From: Cyrtodaria siliqua
Lineage: Eukaryota; Mollusca; Bivalvia; Adapedonta; Hiatellidae
Reading direction: 5' to 3'
Assembly: GCA_037043455.1 (NCBI GenBank)
Contig: JAWPHD010006754.1
Coordinates: 62,001 to 126,000 of the forward strand
Length of the DNA stretch: 64,000 nt
Shown piece after piece: positions 22,420 to 33,469 of the stretch. Both the position numbers and the translations under genes were made by a program. Position 1 is the stretch's first letter; each line of letters starts with the position of its first letter. The notes below the pieces were generated by a model, which saw nothing but the letters and a program-made list of their open reading frames with translations, was not told where the DNA came from and did not search any database.

Positions 22420-22645
22420 TTCGCTTCCGTACGATGCAACCCGTATCGGCGTTGTAAGAGAGTGGATTTTCTGCAGGTTCGAATCCCATTGGAAGCCCGA
22501 CTTGTCAAGTGAATAATCGATTCTTGTGGATGGCGGAAGATAGAGAGTACAGGTTCTACCCTTAAAAAATGGTGTGATCTGCCTCAACTGGCCGTCATTT
22601 ATGGCCTAATATGTGCTAAAATGACGTAAAATACCATTCAAACAA
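22420..22645 (+). mobile_element. tRNA-headed SINE, family A, copy 2
   Basis: B-box 'aggttcgaatccc' near 22476, body words 'gatggcggaag' and 'aggttctaccc', and tail 'aaatgacgtaaaataccat' match 6020-6236 in order. The 5' head is more complete here than in the first copy. Confidence 0.85.
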
Positions 22646-23186
22646 AACCAACTTGTCTTACATCAAGATCATGCCAAATTAAGGTTGTCATCTGCGCCAT
22701 TAAGAGTGGTATGTGTATAAGCTGCTTAGCTTGTTTAACGATATAAATAAAACTTGATTTTAAAACAACATCGGGTTTATTAATAAAGTATCCAACTGCT
22801 TGGTAACGCATATTTTCTTTTGCTATACTTTTTCTATAATGGGTAAGATATAATATAGCAAACAGAGTGTAAAAAAAAAGAAGAGCACTGGTGAGGAGAA
22901 AAAAAATAATGCAGACTTCTTGAACCAGTACTATCTCATCTCAGAAACAGTTTACTGAAATGTTAATCGAATGATTACACACATATGCAAGGGAAACATG
23001 TCACTTTTACAGGGGAACACTTTCTGTATGCCAAACACGAAACTCGGCATGCATTTTTAAACAAACCCTATCGATGTTATAAAGAACATACGAATGGCAT
23101 TGATAATAAAACTGCAGTTTACTTCCAATTTGATATTTAGTCCTCAAGAGTTAATTTTGAAGCTTCCTTTAAATACATAAATAAAA
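22646..23186. other. No recognised gene
   Basis: AT-rich, with A runs at 22870-22910. No exon or repeat recognised. Confidence 0.35.
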
Positions 23187-23247
23187 GGGGGGTGTGTGTA
23201 GTGGGGTGGGGTGGGGTGGGGTGGGGGTGGGTGGGTGGGCGTGGCGG
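23187..23247 (+). repeat. G-rich (GGGGT)n tract
   Basis: At least eight runs of three or more G separated by single T or short spacers give strong G-quadruplex potential on the plus strand. It stands alone in AT-rich DNA with no gene next to it. Confidence 0.9.
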
Positions 23248-23929
23248 ATAAACATTTTAAATTTAGGTTTGTTCTTCGTTATTATACCATATATTTTAAT
23301 TCAGTAAATATGCATTATTCTCAACCATTAGGAATATTGTCAAACAATTAATTTGAACTCTGTGAGAAAAGCACGTTTGGGATAATATATAACCTGATCG
23401 GGTTTATTTTACAATCATCAAACATCACGTTCATTGATTTCTATTATATCTCCGTATTGGGTTTCAAAAAAAGGTATCTGATAGGTCACGTACGATGTCT
23501 TTCAATGATGTAGGAAACATAAAAAGAGTTTATTCCACCGTATGATAAATCAGCAAATTGAATTGAAATGAAGCTCTGTCACATTTATTCTGCATTATTT
23601 GAACGGCCACTCATTTCTTTTACGTGGAATACCTAGAACTGTATTAATCCATGCTCAAGGATTGAACTTACGCCCCAAAAATTTAAACCTGGCATTGACT
23701 GAATAGCCCCTAATTTCTTAGAGAGACAATATGGCGGAATATATGCATTGGTCCAATATAAATGCAACGGAGTCGATGAGCCCATTCTCCTCATGAATTA
23801 GGGCTCGATCTGGCTTGATTTAAACCGCGACCCGTGCTCCATTCAACGATTGAATCTGTCATTTATTACTATACGGTATTGTTGTAATTTTGTACAGGTA
23901 CCAGTATTCAAGCCTGGTTACTGAGGACA
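23248..23929. other. No recognised gene
   Basis: Only short frames; no repeat or splice-bounded exon stands out. Confidence 0.35.
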
Positions 23930-24330
23930 TTATGTCTGTCTTCGGTTAGCACCATAAATCTAGATGTGTATCTCTCTACAGGGCTAACTCAGGCTAATGC
24001 TAATGATCATAATTTATGGGTTAGCATCCCTTATTTGTAGATGCTATAAGATTGATGAGTTAGCATGCTAATATTTACGACCATGCTAACCCCTTATTTG
24101 GAAGGGACCTTATAAAAAGGGAGGGTTTTCATTGTTCGTGGCTTTTTCCCTGGCTTTTACCTGGACTAACAAGAGATCAGTAGTTATGTGAGAGAGACAC
24201 TATCATTATTAGTAAACTGTTGTAAATATTAATTCACCATTATAGTTGGTAGCATGTAGAAATAAAGTTATAGAATATAGAATTGGACTATATATTTCTT
24301 TCTACCTTTTGAAGTGAAGAAATTGTAAAA
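23930..24330 (+). mobile_element. Solo-LTR-like segment (TATA box and poly(A) signal)
   Basis: A strong TATA box (TTATAAAAAGG, about 24109) is followed about 150 bases later by AATAAAG (about 24262) and then a TTTCTTTCT stretch. This is the compressed promoter-to-poly(A) order of an LTR. Upstream are GCTAA/TTAGC words in both orientations. There is no defined TG...CA boundary, no target duplication and no adjacent gag-pol sequence, so this stays tentative. Confidence 0.3.
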
Positions 24331-24389
24331 GTATCTAGTTCATCAATTAACCATTAGTACAGACTTAGACGTCTGAAAATCCTGTCAAC

Positions 24390-24545
24390 CACGGTGCATC
24401 GTGGGTGGCTTTGGATCATATGCTGGAGGTCGTGGGCTCGATCCCCGACCGGGTCACACCAAATACTTAACAAGTAGCTCCATTGCTTGACTCTGATGCT
24501 ATAAGTGTTATGCTATGACTGGTCGGTCCGATGTCAGTTTAATGT
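24390..24545 (+). mobile_element. tRNA-headed SINE, family C
   Basis: 'ggaggtcgtgggctcgatcc' with 'ccgaccgggtcacacc' gives a B-box and a T-stem end. It is followed by 'aaatactta' and a decaying body. The same head occurs at 32654-32998. Confidence 0.7.
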
Positions 24546-25994
24546 GATTGGATGAGTCATGGCATGTGCCTACGGCGCGATCCACTTCCATATATATGTA
24601 CTATTTATACACACTGCATGTGAGCATATTTGGTCAAGTTTACTAATACACAGGTTTTCAGTATACATTCTTACATATTGAAAATAATATTCTGATTAAG
24701 AAAACATTTATGTTTTATCATTTTACATCAGTATATGTAACATCTCGTTGTGATATAATCACAATAAATTATACATAAATCTTTCGGCTATTCATTTGAC
24801 GAACTAACTTGCATAATATAATGCAAATACATGCACAATTATGCACACGGCTGTTCATTTTATGAACTAACATCAATACATTGACCATCACAGAAGCAGA
24901 CTAACTCACTAAGTAATTCTGGTCGGTAACAGCTGGTTTATAACATGAGGACATGTGTCTTGCCACACTCTGTTGGGTCTGGCAAATTCAGCATGTGCTC
25001 TCCAAATCAGTAACTGATATGCACATTTGATAGATGAAGTAAAAAACTATCATCTGTTTCGGGGAGAGTGGGTGGAGGTAACTAACTTCCTTGTAACATG
25101 CTGTTACGTTTCTGATTTTAATGAAATTGTTCAAACAGCAACTTTATTCTAATGTCTACAGTTTACATTTGAATATTACCTCTTCATAAACTTTACCAGT
25201 GCTCGGTAAAATACTCCTAGGTAAAGTAGTCATATGAGGAGAAATACTTTAGGGTAGTTTGTTATGACTACTTCTTAATTATTTAGAATACATTGTAGTT
25301 AAAATAAACAACTTTACAAGATTACATAAAACTAAACGTTTACTAAAATATCACATTGCAGTAGCAAGATATATTATACAGCAAACATTTTGTTCAATGT
25401 TATTCTCTCTTTTTTTTTAATAAGTTAAATAAAGCTTTTAAAGTTAGAGAAAAAGTTAAAAACAAAAACAAATGTATAATTCATTATAGGGCTATAACAC
25501 GTTTTTAAAAATAATTTGCGGTATTGACCTAGATTTTGACCTCTTTTGTGAAAATAAGGACAACTATTTTTCTCTAAAAGGTTAAAATAAGTATTAAATT
25601 GCTAAAACTATACTCATAAGTATTGACCTATGGTATTTTGTCTTCCTATAAGCTCCATACCAATCTTTACAAAAATGGCGACAATCTTCATGCCTTACTG
25701 GTTTACTTGGTTCGCCCTCATTTTTGCCAATTTTTGCTGATTGTTGATAAACTTCAGACCAAGACAAACATTTTGATATATAATATGTTTTGTTCTATTT
25801 TTGTTACCACCTACCCCTTAAAATAATCATCGATTTTGGCCATGGTCACCCTACTATTCAGGCAGCATGTACATATTTTTGTTCTACACTTTATTTTGTT
25901 AGAAATAGACATTAATTTTAAAAGTTATTAAATGATCAAGATATATCCAATTTGTTTATTCCGTTAAGTAGCATTGAGCACATGGTGGCCTATA
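24546..25994. other. AT-rich stretch, no gene recognised
   Basis: Frames are short and unsupported. The pair 'ctattcatttgacgaactaa' and 'ctgttcattttatgaactaa' near 24788 and 24850 is a local direct repeat. Nothing else stands out. Confidence 0.4.
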
Positions 25995-27990
25995 TAACTT
26001 TGAACATTAAAAGTAGATATAAAAATCGAACAGGAAAAATAGCATTCTAAAACGACAGTCAACCACAAACACACACACAGGAACAAAAACAACTTTAAAG
26101 ATGAATAAAAGGCAAAATAAGCCATCACAAACACAATAGTGTTGACAATAGGGCTACGGCCTTGGAACGGTCAGTGGCCAAAAAGGGACCTCTGGGGGAT
26201 TAAATCAGGCTCTAGGGTGCACCAATCCTCACTCTTACCCTATTGTCATCCCAATAAGCGGGAAAATGTAAATAAAGATATCTCCGACAGGTTGTATTCT
26301 CTAACAAACACGGCAGCATTAATAGGCAATATAAGTAAAACACATACATGATCATGTATTATATAATATAAAAAATCCTAGAGAGACACAAAGTAAGTAC
26401 TGAATGATTGGCAGAAGCCAGAGCAACAAGAGAATAAACCGTTAAGAGTACGACAAGATAAGATTAAAGTCAAACGCGACCGTCTTATAAGGGTTCTGAT
26501 AGACGTCCACATCGCACAATCAAAGAGGAAAGCATACATGTAAATGGGTCCACCACTTAACATGCAGTTCGTTGCAAAATGATAGGGTCATAACCTCTTT
26601 TGATAAACGTTTTAACACGTTTAATAAAGACTGTATGAAAGTGATTATGACCAATGATCTTACGAAGTTTGTAAATCACATCACCATAGAGTCAGGTTGT
26701 GATAGTCCTTGTCACAGAAGAGTTCTTAAATTACTTTTATATTTTAAAGTAGATCTGGATAACGATAATACAATGTTGCAAAGGGTTTTCAAAGTTTATG
26801 GTAACGGTAGCCCTGCTGGAGTAGTTTTTTTAGATATACACAAATTATGAATATTAAAGTCCTCAACTCGACTACAAGCTCTAGAAAAGCGAATAAGTTG
26901 AGAAAAATAGACCCCATAAGAAGTAGCACGGAGAACATCCCCATGTAAGTGAGGATAATTAACAATATCAAATCCTGATCTATTTTTAAAATATAAACTT
27001 AAAGTATTTTAAGAACCCTTCTGCGACAAGGACTCTCATAAACTGACTTTTGTGGCGACGTGATGCGTCGGAAGTATCGGATGAAAGACTCAACATGAAA
27101 TCTCTTTCAAAGCAATACAATAACAAATCTGCGACAAGAGGTGCACAGTTCGTACACATAGGGATACCAACAATTTGTCTATAAACGGTTGTTCCATACC
27201 TGACGAAAATAATAGGAAATGAGTGCTTCACAAACTTCTTAGTGTAATTGTCTAAAATGCCGTTAGTTAAAAACGCTTTCATATTGTCACAGGCCAAAAA
27301 TGTAGTTTTGTTCTCTAGCGAAAGTTTTGTGAATAAGAGCAAAAAGCTTGTCTTTAATAAGGTGATGCGGTAAGGTTGTATATAGTGTAGAGAAGTCATA
27401 AGTACTTATACACCACTCTTTTATAAGAGATCTTATATACAACTTTTATAATCGGTCACCCAGCTTTTTTGAAAATAACACGAATACTAAAAACTGGAAA
27501 TCACCTAGGTTTTAGTCCAATCAAGGCAGAATAAGTTTTATAAATCGCTAGCGATATTTGTTAAACGACGCCACGCCAGTTAAAATTTCCAGTGAAACTA
27601 TGAATTATTAAAAAATATATAAATCTTTGAAAAGTGACCGATTATAAAAGTTGAGTAATGTAGATGAAACTTGACGTTTACTGCAAATTTATCAAGGACG
27701 TCTGAATTTTAGACCAAAATAAATTAATCCCAGAGATTTCATAAGTTTTAGCATAATATTGTTTAACGTGATCTTTAACGGCAGTAAGTCAAGAAGTTAA
27801 AGGCACTAGAATTCAAAATAAAACGAGCTTTATACGGATTTTTATGTAATTAGGGGAATCCAGTACATAGTTGGCAGTTTGTTTTGCTTTTTGTCTACCC
27901 CAACCTTGAAAGTAATGCACCGAGTGATATGTGTGGCAATAACGTCATCCTCAGTAGATTGAACTGTAGATTGAACTGGAGTATACGAAT
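25995..27990 (-). mobile_element. Penelope-like retroelement remnant, rearranged
   Basis: Read on the minus strand from 27990, the coding remnant has KLPTMYWIP with NPYKARFI (the PLE 'PKIHK-P' zone, near 27870), TFLACDNMKAFLTN (27300) and the reverse-transcriptase motif QIVGIPMCTNCAPLVADL (27170). FDIVNYPHLHGDVLRATSYG (26950) and QGLSQPDSYGDVIYKLRKI (26670) follow, then a degraded end near 26400. Frames are broken by many stops. The expected YLDD catalytic segment is missing. In its place a short inverted duplication links 26702-26765 and 26968-27045. About 380 bp of 3' UTR follow to roughly 25995, including 'gactgaccgttccaaggc' like words (complement, about 26170). Assignment to Penelope-like elements rests on these motifs. 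Confidence 0.82.
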
Positions 27991-28860
27991 TAGTGCTACA
28001 GAGTTCCAGAGATGAAACATTAATCCCTTCCCTTCCTTATGCATACATCTTATTTTTGAGAGGTATTATTGTTTACGAATGGTCATTTCTGACGCACATT
28101 ACAGTGGCGTTGGAATGTTTTAGAAACTCGGGAGGAAGGTGGGGCCCAAATGAACATTTTCAATTTTTGATAAGGTTTCATCCCCCCTCCCCACTCCCCC
28201 CCCCCCCCCCCCCCCAACCCCTTTCGTTTTGCTTGTCACATATTTTAATGCAAACAATATCTAATTTGGTTTTGTCAATTGATTAGTGTTATGCTTTGCC
28301 GGCCATTTGTACAAACTTGATAAAGGACCACTAGATATTGCTACATGCAAAATATCAAAGCTGTAGCTGTGGTTTCAGAGAAGAATATTTTGGACATCAT
28401 TGCTAGTCTAAAAAGTTGACAATTACTCGTTCCGTCGTCTGATTGTTCTTCTTGGCTGAAAATCACATCCAGGCACCTTGAAAAATCACGTGACTAGGAA
28501 ATCACGGCAATATGTATTTTTAATAGGGTTTACCAGTTACCATGTAAAATTAACACACTTTGCAAGAAAACAGAATAATTTATTTGCAATTTCAGAATTT
28601 CTATTCCTTTCTTCATCTTTTCCGGTCACGATTGAAGTACAGCGTTACAAACCACCTAACGATATACCATTTATCAACAACTACACTCTATAAACAAATC
28701 TACTAGTTTCCTTTGGCCTTGTCAGACAGATTTAGCCAATCAGCATTCAGTTTAATAAACACTGTAGACTTTCATAATTTCTGTATCGCTTTCAACTCGA
28801 GTTTTGATAGGCTTACACAGACACACCTCCTGCGAGGCCAAAACCCAGCTTAAACAAGAT
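27991..28860. other. No recognised gene; poly(C) at 28196-28215
   Basis: Contains a C-rich tract with 20 consecutive C. A 71-codon plus frame at 28478-28693 has an acceptor-like TTGCAATTTCAG within it but no domain I know. Confidence 0.4.
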
Positions 28861-28904
28861 CTCCCGGATAGGCCAAAGAGGGCCTGAAGACGCTCTGCTA
28901 GCAA

Positions 28905-29100
28905 CTTATCTACATAACGAATTAACAATTGTACTTAACGAATTGACTGGACTACATAACGAATTGACTTATTTTCATAACGAATTAACAATTGTACATA
29001 ACGAATTGACTGGACTACATAACGAATTAACTTATCTACATAACGAATTGACTTATCTACATAACGAATTGACTTACCTACATAACAAATTGACTTATCT
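28905..29100 (+). repeat. 21-bp minisatellite 'ctacataacgaattgactta', array 1
   Basis: About nine units alternating 'gaattgactta' and 'gaattaacaatt' forms. Because 21 is a multiple of three it is open in several frames (LHNELTY repeats), but the reading is a by-product. Confidence 0.92.
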
Positions 29101-29577
29101 AGGTATACAGGAAGTAAATCACTGTGGTATTCATGCCTGGTGTAGTCGAAAGGAGTTCCCAAATATATAATCTCTAACTTTTTTTGTGATAAAAGGCATT
29201 TTTGAGTATTTAATGCCTGTTTTTTCGGGCTGAAATGACTTTATTGAATTGTTTGTGATAGCTAAAAACCATTTGCATGGTTGTATGATGATTTTATTTA
29301 TCAACTTGAAAGCTTTGAAAGTGAAAGTAGACCACATTTAAGAGGTGCCGAATGAATGCAGTTTGTTCACGGGGTCAACAAAGATCAGAATTTTATTTTC
29401 TTATATGCCACATGACCCCTACTATTCTCAGTAATTTTCTAGAGAGGCAGGTCTCATGACTAAGAACATGTAAGTGAATCTTAGTTTGAATTTCATTTTG
29501 AAAAATGGCTAACTAGAAAGCTTGGACAATATTGCATTGGACTCAATGGGATTTGATTTACTTCCGGTATACCTCTA
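29101..29577. other. Spacer between two related minisatellites
   Basis: No gene recognised. 'aggcatttttgagtatttaa' and nearby AT-rich words do not match other parts of the window. Confidence 0.35.
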
Positions 29578-29786
29578 CATAATGAATTGACTTATCTACA
29601 TAACGAAGTCACTTATCTACAAAACGAATTAACTTATGGACATAACGAATTAACAATTGTACATAACGAATTGACTGCACTACATAACGAATTAACTTAT
29701 CTACATAACGAATTAACTTACCTACATACCAAATTGACTTATCTACATTACGAACTAACTTATCTACATAATGAATTAAAAAATAC
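29578..29786 (+). repeat. 21-bp minisatellite 'ctacataacgaattgactta', array 2
   Basis: About ten units with the same variants as 28905-29100, including a 'gaattaacaattgtacataa' block found in both. The arrays therefore share ancestry at higher order than the single unit. Confidence 0.92.
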
Positions 29787-29796
29787 TATTAGCTAT

Positions 29797-29875
29797 GGCT
29801 TTCCATTTGTACATGTGTGTACGATGTGACAAAACAATATACGTAGGAGAAACAGAAAGACGTTTGCAAGAAGGC
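29797..29875 (+). pseudogene. GIY-YIG endonuclease fragment
   Basis: The plus frame MCVRCDKTIYVGETERRLQE has the GIY-YIG start seen in Penelope-like elements and related nucleases: a Cys-x-x-Cys pair, IYVGET in the GIY/YIG position and the arginine-rich helix beginning RRL. Only about 25 residues remain before the frame runs into the 44-bp repeat and stops. It is too short for firm family placement. Confidence 0.55.
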
Positions 29876-29931
29876 ATTATAGTGCACCTCCCGGATAGGT
29901 CAAAGAGGGCCTGAAGACGCTCTGCTAGCAA

Positions 29932-30118
29932 GGTCAACGGCTCCAAACAAAATTAACACAAAAATTTTTATAAAATCATTCATTTTTCTTCAATCTTTTG
30001 TAACGGCGGCCATATTTGTTCACAAAACGGTTATCAGAATTATTGGACCATTGGTTTATTTTTATTTTTTCTCTTCATTTTTAAATTCGCTTTTATATCT
30101 CTGCTTACTCTTTAATAT
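29932..30118. other. No recognised gene
   Basis: Short AT-rich spacer; nothing recognised. Confidence 0.3.
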
Positions 30119-30300
30119 ACCATATTTATACCCACGTTTTTGAAGAAAAAAGCAGGGTATATTAAAATCGCCTCCGTTTGTCCGTCTGTCCGTTCGTCCG
30201 TCTGTCCGTTACCGCATCTCCTCCTAAACCGCTGAAAGGAATTCAACCAAACTTAGGAATGAAACACGGAGAACTTGATTTGTCGTGTTTAATGTCAATA
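30119..30300 (+). repeat. Dispersed repeat with (CCGTCTGT)n core
   Basis: 'tgtccgtctgtccgttcgtc' with 'cgcatctcctcctaaaccgc' and 'aattcaaccaaacttagg' forms a unit typical of dispersed noncoding repeats. A shorter 'gacggacggacgacggac' occurs at about 12630, and related words at 19990 and 45230. Confidence 0.5.
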
Positions 30301-30348
30301 AATGTCAATAAGTGAACAATATTGATGACGACATGACGTAATAAATTT

Positions 30349-30930
30349 GAATAAGTCGTCAAATTTCTTATCGACATATTGAAATATAACTAGTCAAGAC
30401 TACATACAGCAACTAAACTTATTTAATTGACGAAAATTTCGACTTCAGTCTTTCTGACATGTGAAAGTAAATCGTACTAAGTTGCATTCTTTCAAGTCGA
30501 AATGATTCAAGAAACACGCCGTAAGTCGAGAAAATGGGGTCGAGAAGACGCGAAACAATGCAACAACTCGCCAATTTCGAAGTATACAAGGAGGTAATTA
30601 ACGCAACAACTGGTGACCCTTAAACGTTTCCATATAAATTTGATTAAGTCGTCAAAGTTCTTATCGACATATTGAAATATAACTAGTCAAGACTACATAC
30701 AGCAACTAAACTTATTTAATTGACGAAAATGTCGACTTAAGTCTTTCTGACATGTGAAGATAAATCGTACTAAGTTGCATTCTTTCAAGTCGAAATGATT
30801 CAAGAAATACGCCGTAAGTCGAGAAAATGGGGTCGAGTAGACGCGAAACAATGCAACAACCCGCCAAAGTCTATAAGGAGGTAATTAACGCAACAACTGG
30901 TGACCCTTAAACGTTTCCATACAATTGAAA
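30349..30930 (+). repeat. Repeat R2, tandem duplication of about 293 bp
   Basis: Two head-to-tail units starting near 30349 and 30642 agree through 'aactagtcaagactacatac', 'cttatttaattgacgaaaat' and 'acgcaacaactggtgaccct'. An inverted third copy lies at 18975-19260. Noncoding. Confidence 0.9.
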
Positions 30931-30999
30931 GAATGTCGCGTTGTCGTGGGCGACATTACGACAATACGACATTGTATCTGGCCCCAACCGGACACCGTA
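30931..30999. mobile_element. Terminal piece of the cgac-type foldback element
   Basis: 'gtcgtgggcgacattacgac' then 'ggccccaaccggacaccgta' is the same right end as the element at 31675-32130. Only the end is present. Confidence 0.8.
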
Positions 31000-31158
31000 G
31001 TAGACCCTTCTACAGTTTGCAATTATACTTTCCTCTTTGATTGACCGGACGGACGGTGGACTCTATAACGTGTTCCTAAATCCTTTAAGGCGGGAAACGT
31101 TTGATGAATGTCTTTCACTCCGTTTTGTCGTGCCCTTTGCGGTTTACCCCTTCATATC

Positions 31159-31632
31159 AAGGGTAACAACCTACGTCACGCGCACGCGCCAAAACGGATC
31201 CGTTTACATACACGGAAGCTCGATTCGGTAGCTGGTAACTGGATTCTTATTAAGATTTACAAAACATTTGGTAAATTGACAATGCCCACCGTACCGCATG
31301 GTTTAGAAGGCTTTCATTAAACTTTAAATAAGCTGTAAACTCCCAACCGTTTGTTAGTTTACTTCGATACAATCGCATTTCCACCAAAATGTAAACGGTA
31401 CCTGGCTTTGAAATGAGATTGTATCGAAGTAAATTGAAAAACGGCTGGGAGTTTACAGCTTATTTAAGGTTTAATAAAATGTTTTTCATCCATGCGGTAC
31501 GGTAGGCATTGTCAATTAACCAAATGTTTCGTAAATCTTGGTAAAAATCCACTTACCACCTCCCGAATCCAGCTTCTGTGTATGTAAACTGATCTGTTTT
31601 AGCACGTGCGCGTGACGTAGGTTGCTACCCTT
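31159..31632. repeat. Large palindrome with 216-bp arms
   Basis: Arms 31159-31374 and 31417-31632 are inverted copies with scattered differences. For example 'agctgtaaactcccaaccgt' faces 'acggctgggagtttacagct'. The loop is 42 bp. It lies between a cgac-type element end (30931-30999) and a full cgac-type foldback element (31675-32130), so the symmetry extends outward. I see no protein-coding content. Confidence 0.9.
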
Positions 31633-31674
31633 GCATACGCTGACGTCAGACAAGTCATCGAGTACATATATATG

Positions 31675-32130
31675 CACGGTGTCCGGTTGGGGCCAGATAC
31701 GATGTCGCATTGTCATTGTCGTGGGCGACAATGCGACTTCCGACAACGCGACATCGCAATACGAAAGTGCGACATTGCAATACGACAACTCGACATTGCG
31801 ATACGACAACTCGACATTGCGATACGACATCGCGACATTGCGATACGACTTCGTGACAATTATGTCATGATGTCGTATCGCAATGTCGTATTATGTCGTA
31901 TTGTCGTAATGTCGCCCACGACAACGCGACATTATTTTCGTAATTGTCGTAATGTCGCCAACCACATCGCGACATTACGATATAATTGTCACGATGTCGT
32001 ATCGCAATGTCGAGTTGTCATATCGCAATGTCGCATTGTCGTATCGCGATGTCGCGATGTCGCGTTTTCGGGCGTCGCATTGTCGCCCACGACACTGCGA
32101 CATTGTAACTGGCCCCAACCGGACACCGTA
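31675..32130. mobile_element. Foldback element with internal cgacattgcgata array
   Basis: The ends are inverted: 'acggtgtccggttggggcca' at 31676 and 'tggccccaaccggacaccgt' at 32110-32129. Inside, short units such as 'cgacattgcgatacgac' run in one orientation on the left (to about 31860) and in the opposite orientation on the right, so the whole 456 bp can fold back. The translated 'YRNVELS' repeats come from the array and are not a protein. Confidence 0.88.
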
Positions 32131-32229
32131 CATATGAGATTAGCGTCTTAGGTTATATTTTGATATTACCTGAACATGTCTGTGTTTCTTCTTGTAACAC
32201 ATAGCTAAGCTTTCTCAAATGTAAGGGGC

Positions 32230-32515
32230 TAACTTTGCGCGGATTATTTTTAGTTACACTGTCCTGTTGTTTAGGGATGATGACAGGTTAAGGGTGATGT
32301 TTGGTGCACCCTTGTTCCGGTTTAAACTCCCAGGTGGTCCTGTTTGCCACTGACCATTCCAAGGCGGTACCCCTGTTGTCAACCCTTATATGTTTGTGAT
32401 GTGCTTTTGAATCACCTTCGCGTTGTAATACGTGTTGGAGTGACTGTATTCTGTGAATGCGACTCTTCCTGTTGGACCTATAACATTTTCTTTATGAGAA
32501 TGTTATTTACTTTGT
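32230..32515 (+). mobile_element. PLE 3' tail, copy 2
   Basis: 'gatgtttggtgcaccct', 'ccggtttaaactccc', 'gccactgaccattccaaggc' and 'tgtttgtgatg' appear in the order seen at 43620-43870, 47475-47660 and 56036-56280. There is no coding part. A heptamer array starts about 70 bases after its end. Confidence 0.85.
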
Positions 32516-32585
32516 ATATAAAATATAGATCTCTACAAAAGCTTGACAACGAAAACTTATTCGTGGTAATTTAATTCAACTCCGA

Positions 32586-33262
32586 CTTTAGAGTTCAGAC
32601 TTTAGACTTCACACTTCACACTTCAAATTTCAGAATTCAGAGTTCAGAGTTCGGGAGGTCGTGGGTTCGTGTCCCCTGACCGCGTCATACCAAAGACTTT
32701 AAAAATGGAGGAGTCACTTGTAACCCTTTCCTGACGAGCAAATAATGGGTAGTGCTACGACTGATTGACCAGTGTCAGAATAATGTGGCTGGGTGGGTAG
32801 GGGTATCATGTCTAATACGGCGTGGTATTCCAGTGTGGCAGCACTATAAAGAAACCATTGAGTTCGCTGCTTCAAGTAGACATATCATCACATCACACAA
32901 CAACACGCAGATAAAATTCCAGACATTGTGCCTATAATCGTCGGGTAGGAAGCCTGTCGTAGGTGGAGGGACTATAATCCTTAGAAATACACACACACAC
33001 TCAGAGTTCAGACTTGAGAGTTCAGATTTCAGAGTTCATATTTCAGACTTCAGAGTTCAGAGTTCAGACTTCAAACTTCACACTTCAAAGTTCATACTTC
33101 AGTGTTCATATTTCAGACTTCACAGTTCAGACATTAGAGTTCAAACTTCAGAGTTCAGAGTTCAGAGTTCAGATATCAGACTTCAGACTTCAAAGTTCAG
33201 ACTTAAATGTTCAGACTTCAGAGTTCACACTTCAGACTTCAGAGTTCAAACTTCAACATTTA
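32586..33262 (+). repeat. (AGTTCAG)n heptamer array, split by a SINE
   Basis: Units 'agttcag' and 'acttcag' run at 32586-32653 and 33000-33262. The gap is a SINE (32654-32998). Interspersed 'atttcag' and 'acttcac' variants show decay. Confidence 0.92.
32654..32998 (+). mobile_element. SINE family C inserted in the heptamer array
   Basis: The head 'ggaggtcgtgggttcgtgtc' with 'accgcgtcatacc' matches 24390-24545. The tail 'ataatccttagaaatacaca' ends in (CA)n, like the small insert at 34281-34362. Array sequence continues directly on both sides. Confidence 0.8.
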
Positions 33263-33469
33263 AATAATTACAACACGTTATAAAAATAATCAAAATAAAT
33301 GTTTTTGTTTTTTTAAAATAATGAGAGTTTGGAATTTAATTGTAGTTTTCATGTTAATTATGTGTAAACAGGGACTCATGTAATATAGACGGATCCTGGT
33401 GTAAACGAATACTAAATAATAGCTTTAATTATTGAATATATTTAATGCAATACATTTGTAACTTTTATT

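Larger units (their letters stand above)
28861..29931. repeat. Direct repeat of 44 bp bracketing about 1 kb
   Basis: 'ctcccggataggccaaagag' followed by 'ggcctgaagacgctctgct' at 28861-28904 recurs at 29888-29931 with one difference. Between the two copies lie two 21-bp minisatellites and a GIY-YIG scrap. The pair could be duplicated target DNA, or element sequence repeated by tandem insertion. Confidence 0.9.

Noticed and set aside
28943..29829. LHNELTY-repeat frames as a repeat protein
   Set aside because: The 21-bp period keeps frames open by itself; both strands are open, no start context or splice sites are present, and flanks are noncoding.
31516..32151. YRNVELS-repeat frames
   Set aside because: They come from the cgac-type foldback array and continue on both strands.
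32586..33262. Telomere-like repeat
   Set aside because: The heptamer AGTTCAG is not TTAGGG or a known telomeric variant and it is degenerate and interstitial.
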